A stretch of 64,000 nucleotides of DNA. Source: Nemania diffusa. Its lineage: Eukaryota; Ascomycota; Sordariomycetes; Xylariales; Xylariaceae. This document shows, piece by piece, positions 1-12,416 of the stretch. The translations under genes were made by a program, and so were the position numbers. The DNA lies in assembly GCA_038501195.1 (NCBI GenBank), contig JBBPUQ010000004.1, positions 620,001 through 684,000 of the forward strand, in the 5' to 3' direction. The notes beneath the pieces are model-generated. The model searched no databases. It saw nothing but the letters and a program-made list of their open reading frames with translations, and was not told the origin of the DNA. The number at the start of each line of letters is the position of its first letter. The first letter of the stretch is position 1.

Positions 1-1394
1 TTTATTAATTATAAAAACTTATATTTATTATATTTTAATAAATAAAATTTAAATTTACTTTATTTTATATAATATATTTTTTTTTGTTTATATTTTTAAA
101 TGTGCTATTTTTTATTTTAATAATATATTAAAATTAATTAAATAATTTTTTAATAATAAAAATATAACTTGCTTTTTTATTTAAATAAATTATATAATTG
201 TTTTTATTAAACTTTTTTTTAACAGTAATTATAAAATATTAAAATATATTATTAATAATTTAATATATTGTTTTAAATTTATAAAATTATAAAAAACTTT
301 ATTATAGTTTAAAAATAATAAATTTATTTTTTAAATTAGCTATATTTTTAAAATTATAATTAAATATTAAAAAAATAACATTTAAAATAAATAAAAAATT
401 TAACTATTTAATATAAAGTTTTAAATAATAAAACAAGTTATTTTTTATAAAAAGTAATATATAATATTATTTATATATATATATAGTTAAATATATAAAT
501 AATATATATATAATTTATTTAAAAAAAACTTTAATATATTTTTATATATATTAATTATACTTTTTAATTAAATTAAAAGTTTTATTATAATATTTATATA
601 TAATACTATAATTAATTATAATAAATATTTCATTATTTAAGTTTAGATTTAAAAATAAAAAATTTATTAAAAAAGTTAAAGCTTTTTTTTGTTTTTATGT
701 TATATAAGCTTAATTTTTTTTTTTTTGATATTTATTTTAATAGTTATTATTATTATTTTTATATTTAAAACTTTTTTTTTTATAAAAATTTATTATTTTT
801 ATATTTTAATTAAAAAAATATTTAGTTTTTATTGTTTTATTTGTTTTTTTAATCACTATATTAATAAAACTTTTTTTTTTAAATAACTATTGTTATAATT
901 AAAAAGTTTATTTTAGTAATATATAATATATATTTTATTAATATATTATTATTTTTAAAAAAATATAAATAATTTTTAATATTTAAATTTATATATATAT
1001 AAATAGTTATTATAACTTTATATTAATTATTATTATTTTTATTAAAAGTTTTTATTATTTTTTTATATTATAGTTTTTTTTAAATAAAATATATTATTAT
1101 TGCTTTATTATATAATATATTTTATAATATACAAATATTTTAAATAAACTTTTTAATTACTATTATAAATTATATTAAAAATTAATTAGTTAATTTTTTT
1201 AATAATATATTTAATTTTTAAGTTTAAAAATTTATTTTAGTTTTTATTATTAATTTAATAGTTTATTATAAAATTACTAATTTAATTAAAAAAGTTTATT
1301 ATAAAGCTAAAATTTAATAAATATTTTTTTTAATTAATTTTAAACTTTTTATGAAAAAGTTAAATTATTTAATAAAATAATATATCTTAATAAA
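1..1394. repeat. Repeat X, left part of the outermost copy (RIP-degraded)
   Basis: This is nearly pure A+T sequence that runs off the left window edge. It is a direct repeat of about 16690-18129: the two copies match over their full length, apart from C/T and G/A differences and small indels. At its right end the repeat is interrupted by LTR element A1, and the remainder of X resumes at 61227. The short T-rich open frame at 689-886 is not supported as a gene: the equivalent frame in the other copy is disrupted and the sequence is low complexity. No transposon class can be assigned. What is seen is the repeat; that X is an old transposon is inferred. Confidence 0.75.
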
Positions 1395-1575
1395 TATAAT
1401 GTTAATTTAATATAAAATGTTTTGTTTTATTTTTTAATTTAAAACTATTTTAAATATAAAAGTTATTTTAAATATATTTAATAATAATATTATTAAAAAA
1501 GTATTGTTAAAAAAACATTATATAATATTGTTATAAAACTAACTTTTTTAAAAAACTTTTTTACTACTTTTAATT
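1395..1575. repeat. Left LTR of A1
   Basis: It begins TATAATGTTAATTTAA, the RIP form of a TG-start, and ends near TTTTAATT where the partner has TTTTAACA. It aligns with 61012-61221 and, more distantly, with the 194-bp LTRs of A2 (23263-23456, 51876-52069). The inner boundary is approximate. Confidence 0.65.
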
Positions 1576-2826
1576 TTTGTTTTTTTTTTAAAAAAAAAAC
1601 AACATTTTTATTATATAATATAATATTAATAAAAACAAATCATTAATATAAACTAAAACATTATTATTAATAAATGTTATAACAAAATTTAAAAAATAAA
1701 ACTAATTTAATAAATAAAATAAAAGTTATAAAAATATATATTAATAAAAATTATTAAATAAATAAAAAGAAATTTAAAAAATATGAAGTAATAAAAATTA
1801 TTAAAAATATAAAAAATAAAAACTTTTAAATAAAAATTTAATAAATTGTTTTATAAATAAAACAAAAACTTTTAAAATTAAAAATATTATAATAATTTTA
1901 TATTAAAAAAAAAACTAAAACTTTTAAAACAAGAAATATTAATTTAAAAAAGCTAAAAATAAATTTAAATAATATATTAAAAAATTTTATATTATTAAAA
2001 CATTTTAATATAATATTATAAATATTTTAAAATTATATTTAATATTTTTTAATTATAAATAGAAATTTTAATATAATATATTATTTTTTATTATTCTTAT
2101 AAATAAAAAGCTTTAATATTAATAAAAAAATTTTTATTAAATTTTTTATTATAATTTATATTATAATTATTATAATTACTAAATACTTTATTGTTTATAT
2201 TAATTAAAATTAAAAAGTTTTTTTTTATAATATTTAATTTATATAATAATTATTAAAACTTTTTTAATATAAATATAAACAATATTATAAATTTTATAAT
2301 TTAATATATTAATATTAAATGTTTTATTAATAGTTTTAATAATAATATTAAATAAATTTTATAAATTATTTTTATTATTTATAACATTATTATAAAAATT
2401 GTTAATTTATTATTATAAAATTATAATTAAAAATAAAATATTTGTTATAATAATATTAAAATTAATTATTATAAATTTTATTATATTAAAAATATATATA
2501 TTTAAAATAAATATAAACAAGTTTATATAATTATTATAATATATTTTAAATTTTTTTTTTTTTTAATTTTATTAATAAATTTATAATATATATAAAAAAT
2601 AACTATTATTATATTATTATTTATATTATTTATATAACTTTATATAAAGTTTTTTTTAATTTTTAAATTTAAATAAATAATTTAAAATATATAATTATAA
2701 AGTTTTAATTTTAACATTATAACTATATAATATTAACAAAGTTGTTATTTTTAAAAATAATATTTTTTTTTTATTTATTAAAAATTTAATTTATAAATTA
2801 AAAATTTTAAATTATATAATAATATA
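1576..2826. repeat. A1 internal segment, first part
   Basis: Very A+T-rich with no usable reading frame. The stretch 2440-2810 aligns with 24690-25010 in A2, which fixes it as the first internal part of an A-family element. The left ~500 bases align only loosely with A2. Confidence 0.6.
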
Positions 2827-3052
2827 TAATATAAACAAATATAAAAGTTTTAAAAAATAAGTTTTTAAAAACTACTTTATATATATTTATAGCACTAGTT
2901 TTATTTAAAACTACTTTATATTAGTAAATTAAATAAATAAAAAAAGCTTTTAAGTTTTTTTTTTTAATTTAATTTTATAAATTTACTTTTTTTAATTTAT
3001 ATTATACTTTTATAAATTTAAATATAAATATTATTTATAATAAACTTTATTA
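2827..3052. mobile_element. Solo LTR of family S, heavily RIP-mutated
   Basis: A 226-bp sequence flanked by the 5-bp direct repeat ATATA (2822-2826 and 3053-3057). It aligns over its whole length, without gaps, to the much less mutated solo LTR at 30505-30730. Nearly every difference is C-to-T or G-to-A in this copy: TGATACAGACAGG there reads TAATATAAACAAA here, and the TGGGGGTCCTG block reads TAAAAGTTTTA. No internal element sequence follows, so it is a solo LTR left by recombination inside A1. Confidence 0.85.
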
Positions 3053-3057
3053 ATATA

Positions 3058-3273
3058 ATTAAATAAATTAACTATTAATAAAAGTTTTAAAAAAACAAAT
3101 TAATAAATTTATAATTAATTATAAAAAAATTAAAAATATATTTATATATAAATTAATAATTATAAATAAAAATATTATTAATAAATAAATTAATATTATT
3201 ACTTTATTTAAAAATATTTTTATAAAAAAAATATTTTTATTATTTAAAATTATAATTAATTTAAATAATTTAA
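3058..3273. repeat. A1 internal segment between solo LTR and B1
   Basis: A+T-rich stretch left between two insertions. Its last five bases, TTTAA (3269-3273), are the left copy of the B1 target-site duplication. It has no coding content. Confidence 0.6.
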
Positions 3274-3582
3274 TATAATAAATACAATATTAACAATAAA
3301 TTTAAAAACTGAATAATATTATATATTTTAAAAAAAAAACTAAAGTTAAAAAAACTAAAAAATAAACTTAACTTTTTAAATTAAGTCAATATATTTATAT
3401 AAGTGTTTTTTTATTTACTACTTTTTTTTTTTATATTTATTACTTTATTTAATTTTTAATAAATTTATTGTTTTAAATAAACAATAAAATTTATTTAGCT
3501 ATTTTAATTATTTATTAGTTATATTATATATATTAATTATTTTTAAAATTTATTTATTTAAATATAAATATACTTTATAATA
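3274..3582. repeat. Left LTR of B1
   Basis: 309 bp, starting TATAATAAATACAATATT and ending TTTATAATA. It is the RIP version of the TGTAATAAG...TTGTAACA form kept in the left LTR of B2. It contains the palindromic TATA-like stretch around 3393-3402. Confidence 0.88.
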
Positions 3583-6499
3583 ATTTTTTTTATATAAAAA
3601 AAGCTTAACTTAAGTTTTTGTTATATTAAATATTTAAATTATAAGTTTTTAAAATTAATATTTTTAAATAGTAAAAAAATACTTTTAGTTATATATAATT
3701 AGTTTATATATAAAAGCTTTTAATTTTTGTTACTTTTTTATTATATTAATAGTTAATTTAATAATACTATTTAATATTATATAATATTATATATATATTT
3801 AAAGACTTTTTTATTTTTTATATATACAATGTTTTTTCGTTGTATTTATTTTATTATTATTAAAATGTTTTTTTATAAACGTTTTTTTTTATGTTGTTTT
3901 TTTTTATTTTAATCACTTTATAAAAAAACTTTTTATATTAAAGTTTTAATTATAAAATTTTTATATATATATAAAAAAGTTTTTTAAAATATTTGTTAAA
4001 TATTATTAATTGTTATAATTTTATTTTTTTTAAATTATTTTGTAATAAAATTTGTTTAATTTAATATATAACAATAGAACTTTTTTAACTTTTTATTTTT
4101 TTTTGTTATGTTTAAAATTTACAACTTTTTTTTTTAAATATTTAAAGTTTTGTTTTAAAAGCAGATTTTTTAAATATTTATATAACTAATTTATATAAAA
4201 CTATTAAAAGCTTTTTCAAAAGTTCAATAAATAAAGTTTAAAAATATTTTTTTTATTATTGTTAATAATTTTATAATATATTTTTGTTATTAAATAGTTT
4301 AGTTTATTATTAAATTAATTTATTTGTTTTTTTTTTTTTATAAAATATATATTTAACTTTTTATTAAAAAGTTAAAGTTTTATTAATACTTATTAATTTA
4401 ATTAATTATTTTTTATTAAACTTAAAATATTTGTTATTTTATTATTACTATATATTTATATATTTTAGTTATAAAGTTTTATGTTTTTTTATAATTTAAC
4501 TTTTTTTTTTTTAGTTTAAATATTAATTTTTTTGTTTTAGTTTTTAAATCAAATGTTATTTTTATAGCTCGACTAATTAATACTTTATATAAAAACAAGC
4601 TTTTTAGCAATTTATATAGCAGTAATATTTATATTATATTTAATGTTAATAATACTTTAAACTAGTTTTTTTAAAAATAGTTAATAAAAAGTTACAACTT
4701 TTAGTTTATTTATTAATATATAATTTTTATTTATTTAACAGTTTATTTATAACTAGTAAAAAAAAAATTTAGTTTTATTTTATAAATTTAAAATAGCTTA
4801 TTTATAAATTTAGTTATAAATTAAAAACTGTAGTTATTAATAAAACTTTTTAATTAGCTATATATTTAATATAATTTATTATAATATATTTTTATAGCTT
4901 ATTTTATAATTATTATATTTTTATAAGCTATAGTTTATATAAGTTTAAACAGTTTATTAATTATATAAAAAATTATATTGTTTTTATTATTATTTGCAAA
5001 AAAGTACTTAAAGTTTATTACTATATATTGTTATATATATTTTAATATATTTAGAAGTTTTAGTTTTTTTAGCGTTTTATTTTTTGAAATTTTAATTGTT
5101 TTATATAAATAATTTGTTATATATTAGTTTATTTTTTTATAAACTTTAAGCCACTAATATTTTTAAATTATTAAAGTTTATGTTTTATTTTTTTTTTAAA
5201 TATATTATAACTAGCTAAATATATATTTTTTCGATTAATTTAATACATAAGTAATTAATATTTAATATTATTAAACGTTTTTTATATAATATTAAATTAT
5301 TTAATATTATTTAGTTTAAGTTTTAATTTATATAAGCTTTTTTTTTATATTTGATTAAACTATTGTTAGTTTTATTAGCTTTTAAAACTAAATCAATTAA
5401 TAATATTTTAAAAATTAATAAAAATATAATGTTATTTTTTAGTATATATATTATTATAAGTTTTTATAAAATTTTATTAAAAAAAGTTATTAGTTTAAAT
5501 AAAGCTATTGTTTTTTGTTTGTTTTTTTTTTTTTTTTATGTTTTTATGCTTTTTAAAAGCTTTAAAAAAATATTAGCAATAATATTTTTTAAACTTAAAC
5601 AATATATAATTATAAAATAATAATAGTTTATAAGCTCTGCTTATTTTATTTATTAAAAGTTTAGTACTTTTTTTATACTAAAATATTTTAAAGCTATATA
5701 ATTTGTTAAAACTATAAAAAAACACTATATATTAATTAGTTTTATTTTTTAGTATAAAAGCTTTTTTATAACTGCTAGTATTTTTTTATTATATATTTTA
5801 TAATTAAATTTTATATTATAAAATATTTTTAAAAAAAAAGCAACTAGTTTTTATAAGTTTTTTAAACTGTTTTTTTAAAATAGTACATTTAATGCTATAT
5901 TATTAAAAAAATTAGTTTTTATTATAGTTTTAATGTTATAAAAAAAATGCTATAAAATAAACATATTTATTAAAGCTGTTTATAAAGCTTTAAATATTTT
6001 TTAATATTTTTAAATTTATTAAAGCAATATATTTATATATATAAAGTTAATAAATAATTTTATAATTTATTTATACTTTTTTATAAACTTTTTATAAAAG
6101 TTGCAAAAGTTTAAAAATAACTATATTTTTTTAAAATATACTTTTTTTTTCTTGTTACAAAATAAATTTTAATAATATACAATTTTTATTTTGTTTAAAT
6201 TAATTTTTATTTTATATATTTTTATAATAAACTTTAAAAACTTAGTTTTTATTATATAAAACTTATATTTTTTAAAATCAGCTTATAACTTAGCTTTTTT
6301 TAAACAAGTTAATATTTTATTAATATAATATTTATATTTTAGTTTATTATTAAAATAAATTAATATATTATTAATATATATTATATAAAAAACATTTAAA
6401 TAGTTTTTTAATATATTGTTTATATAACATTAAAATATTATTAATTTATTTATTAATTTAAACAAAAATATTTTAAATTAATAAATTTTATATTTTGTT

Positions 6500-6690
6500 T
6501 AAAAAGCTATTAATAATTTATTTTTTTTAAATATTTAAATATAATAAAAAACTTATTAAATGTTTATTTTTGTATAAACTTTAGCTTATAATATTTTAAC
6601 TAAAGTTTTATCGATTAAAAATAAAAAGTATTTATTTTTTTAAATAATTAAATTTAATTTTTTATAGTTTATATATAGCTATAAAAAACT
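6500..6690 (-). pseudogene. Trace of a Copia-type integrase in B1
   Basis: Reading the minus strand from about 6681, one frame gives residues resembling LYINYKKLN, then after a TAA the run NKYFLFLIDKT. This matches the spacing and hydrophobic pattern of the Ty1/Copia integrase start, where a G-[NKR]-x-Y-F-L-L-x-x-D core follows a D-L-x-G-P-like segment. Downstream codons in the same frame read VYTKINI and VFYYI, again integrase-like, with stops where RIP would convert CAA or TGG. The same segment recurs at about 53262-53330 (B2) and, closest to the consensus, at about 30285-30352 (C1). Identification rests on pattern only. Confidence 0.45.
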
Positions 6691-9600
6691 GTTTTTTTTT
6701 TTAACAAATAAAACTAATACTGCTTATAATACTATTGTTAATTCAATAAAGTTTTTTGTTAAATTATTGTTAATATACTTTTAACATGTTTTTGTTTTTT
6801 TTAATAATATTTTATATAATATATTATATTTTAAAAAAGCTTTAAAAAGTTTATTAATAACAATATAATAATTAATATTTAAATAATATAATAAAAAGTT
6901 ATTTAAAGCTATTTTATTAAATATATTAAAATATTTATAATATTTTTTAAAAACTATATATAATATTATTTTTATTAACTTTTTTTTATTTTTTATTAAT
7001 TTTTTATATTTTTTTTAAAAAATTACTTAGTTTAATTTATATAATAAAATTATATTATATAAAACAATATTTTTTTGTTTTATTGTTATATTAAATTTTA
7101 TTATATTAATAATATTAATTTAAACTAGTTAATATTTATATTATTTAATTATATTTTTTTATAACTAGTATAAGCTATACTAGTTACGTTTTATTTCTAA
7201 TTTATAATTTTTATACTTTTTTTTTGTAAAAAAAATATATAAATTTAAATTGTTTTTGTAAGCTTTAACTTGTAATATATATTTTATATATTATACTTTT
7301 TGCTATAAGCAGTTTTTGCTTATATTAAAACTAACTTAAAAAAAACGCAAAATTAAAATAAGCAGTTAAAAAATAACTAAAAATTTTATTTATATAACTT
7401 TTGTTTATTTTTTTTATTATTTAAACTTATTAATATAAAAACAAACTTTTTTAAACTTAATTTTTACTTTTTTTTTATTTTGTTTTTTTTTTTAATATAT
7501 TTAGCTTATTTATTCGTTTTTTTTTTTTTTTGTTTTTTATATTTATTAACTTTTATTAATAATTTATATTTCGCTAATAATTAAAGTTAATAATTAAATT
7601 TTTTATATTATTTATTAAAATTTTAAAAATTTAATACTTTAGTTTTTAATTATTAAAAAATAATAATTTTTTTTTTTATTATTTATTAATATATTATAAT
7701 AATTTAAATACTTTTTTTTTATAATAATATTATGTTTTATATTTATTATTAATAAAAATATATTTAAAATTGTTTTATTTTATATATAAAAATATATTTT
7801 TAAAACAATATTAATAATTTATATAGTTTTTTTATTATAATTTACTATTTAAAATAATATAAATTTAATAATTATTTCTAATTTTAAATATTTTAAAATT
7901 TTTATAACAAAGTTTAATTTAATTAATAAATATATATTTGTTTTTATATTAACTAATATTTTTATTAATAAAATAAGTTTATTATTTACTATTATACAAT
8001 TTATAAAAAAAGGGTTTTTTTTTAATAATTTTTATAAAAAATTAAATAATATTTTTTTATATTTATTTATATTTAACACTAATATATAAGTTTATTTAAA
8101 ATAAAAGTTTAATTATTTTAAGTAATATTTTTTAGTTTTTTTTTTAATATAACTTTTATTTATTTAAATTTTATATTTTAAATAAAAATAATACTAATAT
8201 AAATTATATTAAATTATTTAAAGTTAAATTTATAAAAACAATTGCTATTTTTATATTTTTAATTATAATATATAAAACATTATTTTTATAAAATTAAAAC
8301 TTTTGTTTAATTAAACAAAGCTTTAATATAAATATAATAACTATTTAAAACTATATTTAAAATTAAAATACTTAAATATTTAAAACTATTTTTTTAGTAT
8401 AAATTTAATTTAGTAGGTTTTTTTTTTTTTTTAAACTTTAAGTTTTTTTTTTATTCAATTGTTTTTAAAAAGTTCTTTTTTTATTATACTTTTTAAACAA
8501 TAAAATTTTTATACTATTAATAATGATATATTTAAATATAATTACAAAAGTTAACAAATATTATTTTATTATTATATAGTTTTTTAATATATAATTTATT
8601 AATTTGTTTTAATAATTTGTTATATAAATTTTTTTTAAAATTTATTAAATTAATTTAAGCAGCTTTAATTTATTTAGTAAATTTTATATTAAATTATATA
8701 AATTTATTAAAATTTTATATTTTAAAGTTTTAATATTTAACTTATACTTTTTTATATTTATTAAAGTTATAATAATAAATAAATAAATAGTTTAAAATTT
8801 TAGCACTTATTTTTAAAATAAGTTTTTTTTTATAGTTATTTATAATAAACGTTATAATATTTTTAAAAGCAGAACTTTTTATTTAGTTAACAATATAATC
8901 GATTTTTTTTAAATTTTAGTTATAATAATTAGTATTTTTAATTAATTTGCTTTTTAGTAATATAAACTAATATTTAAACTAAATTTCAGTTTTATTTTTT
9001 ACTAGTTTGTTATTAATAAATACTAATAAATTAGCTATTTTAACTAATAATTTAGTTTTTTTTTTAATAACTATAAAAGCTTTATTTATAGTTTTAAAGT
9101 TTAAAATGTTTTTTTATTTTTATTTTTACTACTAAATTATTATAACAAAAATTAAATTATTAATAAAAACTACTAATATAAACTTTAATACTATAGCTAT
9201 TATAACTATAATTTAATTTTAAAAAACTTTGATTTGATTTTTTAAATCTGTAATTTTTTTTTTATAAATATTTATAGTTTTATAAAATATAATATTTCAA
9301 AAGTTAACTTTTTAACAGATTATATTTGCTTTTTATTATTTAGTTTTTTTTTTTAGTTTAATTATTTAAATATATAAAAAATAAACGTTTTATTTAAAAA
9401 AATTTGTTATATTTTTAAGCTTTTTTGTAGTTTTTTAAACAATATTTAATTATAAAATATAATACTTAAATTTTTAATATATAGCTTTTTTATAAATATT
9501 TATTATTGTTTAAAATTATTTAAAAGTTATAAATTTATTATATTTAAGCTATATTTTTTTTTTGTTTTTAGTAAAAAAAACAAAAACTATTTAAAAAGTC

Positions 9601-10098
9601 TTGTTATAAACAGCAAAATATTTAGTATCAATTATTATTTTTTTAATTATATTATTATATATAGTTTTATTAATAACTATATATTGCTATTGTTTATTAT
9701 ATTTGTTAAAATTTTTGCAAATAAACTTAAACTTTTTATAAATATTAAAAATAAAAAGTTTTTTGTTATTAAAAGTGTTATAATAAAACTTATTATTATT
9801 ATTTATAATATATTTTATTATATAAATATGTTTTGTATAATTTTTAAATAAACTTTAAAAGTTTTAAAACTATTAATACAGCTTATTTTGTTTATAGTTT
9901 ATTTATATTTATAAAACAAGTTTTATTAGTTTATTTTTAATAAACTATATTTGTTGTTTAGCTTTTTTATAGTTAGTAATAAATATATTATTATTAAAAG
10001 TTGGTTATATTATTTTAATATATTAAAATTAATTAATTTGTTTAAAAGTTTTTAAAAGTTTATCGTTTTTTTAAACAGTTAAAATAAACTTTAATTTT

Positions 10099-10407
10099 GT
10101 AATAAATATAATATTAGCAATAAATTTAAAAATTAAATAATATTATATATTTTAAAAAAAAAACTAAAGTTGAAAAAACTAAAAAATAAACCTAACTTTT
10201 TAAGTTAAATCAACGTACTTATATAAGTGTTTTTTTATTTACTATTTTTTTTTTTTTGTATTTATTACTTTATTTAACTTTTAGTAGGTTTATTGTTTTA
10301 AATAAACAATAAGATCTATTTAGTTACTTTAGCTATTTACTAGCTATATTATATATATTAACTACTTTTAAAATTTATTTGTTCAAATATAAGTATAATT
10401 TATAACA
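10099..10407. repeat. Right LTR of B1
   Basis: 309 bp, from TGTAATAAATATAATATT to TTTATAACA, the same length as its partner. It is less mutated than the left LTR, keeping for example CAACGTACTTATATAAGTG near 10211-10229, a candidate TATA-box region, and the canonical TG start. Confidence 0.9.
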
Positions 10408-10412
10408 TTTAA

Positions 10413-12416
10413 ATAAATTTTTATTTATAATAAAAAAAAAGTTTTTTATAATTAAAAAAAAAATATTTAGTTTTAAATAAAACTTTTATATTAAAAAAAA
10501 ATAACTTTTTTAATATTAAAAATATAAATAGTTTTAAAAAAAAAATATATATATTAAATTAAAATAAAAAATAAAAAAAGTTTAATAATAATAACATTTT
10601 TATTAAAAAATAATAGTTATATTAATTTATTATTTAAAATATATTTATATAAATAATAATATTTAAATTAATAATTTAAAATTTTATTTTTTATTAAATT
10701 AATAATAAATTAAATAAATTTTGTTTTTATTAAAAAATTTTTAATTATATTTAATAATATATTAAATTTATAAATTGTAAAATTAAAAAATTAAAAAACT
10801 TTAATATTTTTAATTATAAAAAAATTAATAAAATTATTAATAAATTTATATAAAAATATTATTTATTTTTATATAATTATTGTTAGTTTTTATTTAATTT
10901 TAATATAAAATTTAAATTTAAACAATTATTAATTTAATATAATTTTAATTAAAATATAAATAATATTTTTATAAATAAAAAATAATTAAATAAAATATTA
11001 AAAAAAAAACTTTTTAATAATTAATAAATAATTAAATATTATAAATAAAATTAATTATTAATATTAAAAAAACAATTATAATAATAGTTATAATTTTTAG
11101 TTTTTATATTATTAATAAATAATTTAAATTTATTTTTAAAAAACTAGTTAATAATATATATATATTTAAAATATATATTATTTATAAACTACTATAATTA
11201 TATAAATATTATTATTATAATAAAATATTAACTTAAATATATTTTATGTAATAAAATTATTAAATTAATTATTAAATAAATTTAAATTTATATTAATAAT
11301 AATTTTATAATTAAAATTAATAATTAAATTAATTATAATATATATAAAATATATATATATAAATATTAAAAATATTAAAAATTAAAAAATTATAAATTAT
11401 AAAAAAACTAAAAAATAACAAGTTATAAAAAAACTAAAATGTAAAAAATAATATATTAAAAAATATTTTTAAAAAAAACATTTTAAAAAAAATGTTTTAA
11501 AAAAAATAACAAAACTTAAAATTATTAACAAATTTATAAATATAATTAAATATATATAAATAAACAATTATATTATTTATATAAATAAATATATTTAAAA
11601 ATAAAAATAACATATTTTTTTTAATATTTTTTATATAATAACTTTAATAATTTTTTAAATTAATTTATATTGTTTAAAATATTTTAATAATTATATTATT
11701 TTCAAAATATTTTTTTACTTTTAAATTTTTTAAAATTAATAAATATTTATTATTAAACTTCAAAATAAAATTAGCTGTATTTTTTATAAACAATATTTAA
11801 AAATATTATTTATTAAATTAATTTTTATAACTTTTTTATTTAATTAAAAATTTTAATAAAAAATTAAATTATAATTATTTTTATTTATAAAAGTTTATTT
11901 AAATAGTTAATATTATTTATTTAATAAATTTAAAGTTTTAAATATTAAAAATAAATATATAATTAAAACTATATAATAAATATATTAATATTATAAAAAA
12001 TTAAATTTATAAATTAATTTATTAATTTTATAAATTATAATTAAAAAGTTTATTTATTATATAAACTATTTTTATAATAATTTATTTAATAAATAATAAT
12101 TTTTATAAAGTTATAAATAAACTTTATTATTAATTTTAAATTAAATAAAATAATAATTATTATTATATTATATTTTAATATTAATTATAATAAAATTAAT
12201 AATTATTTTTATATTTTTTTAATATATTAATTAATAAAGTTTAAATTTAAAAGATTTATTAAAAAGTTTAAATATTAATAAAAAACTTTAAAAATAAAAA
12301 TTCAAAACTAATTTATTTAAACTATAATTAAAAACTAAAAATTTTATATTATTAAAATTATATTAAAATATTATAATAATATTAATTTATAAAATATTAT
12401 ATTATATTATAATATT
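10413..12416. repeat. A1 internal segment, second part
   Basis: It resumes A1 after the B1 TSD. It is collinear with 43508-45857 in A2: the match is clearest at 11700-12410 versus 45090-45850 and weaker further left. No coding frame remains. The match breaks off at about 12416/45857. Confidence 0.65.

Larger units (their letters stand above)
3274..10407 (-). mobile_element. LTR retrotransposon B1, full length, probably Copia, RIP-dead
   Basis: A complete 7.1-kb element with two 309-bp LTRs (3274-3582 and 10099-10407) and a perfect 5-bp TSD, TTTAA (3269-3273 and 10408-10412). It inserted into A1. The interior (3583-10098) has no long reading frame. A minus-strand trace near 6500-6690 resembles a Copia integrase, and the T-run just inside the left LTR would be the polypurine tract on the minus strand, so minus orientation is favoured. 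Element B2 is a second copy of the same length once its own insertions are removed (about 7.0 kb). The + strand frame at 5351-5620 lies inside this dead interior and is disrupted in B2, so it is not called as a gene. Confidence 0.85.

Noticed and set aside
689..886. 65-residue + strand frame, with an opposing minus-strand frame at 17414-17647 in the other copy
   Set aside because: The two copies of repeat X keep open frames on different strands; neither frame is conserved, so both are chance in A+T DNA.
5351..5620. 89-residue + strand frame
   Set aside because: Lies inside RIP-dead B1, is F/I/K/L-rich low-complexity, has no conventional start, and is broken in the collinear part of B2.
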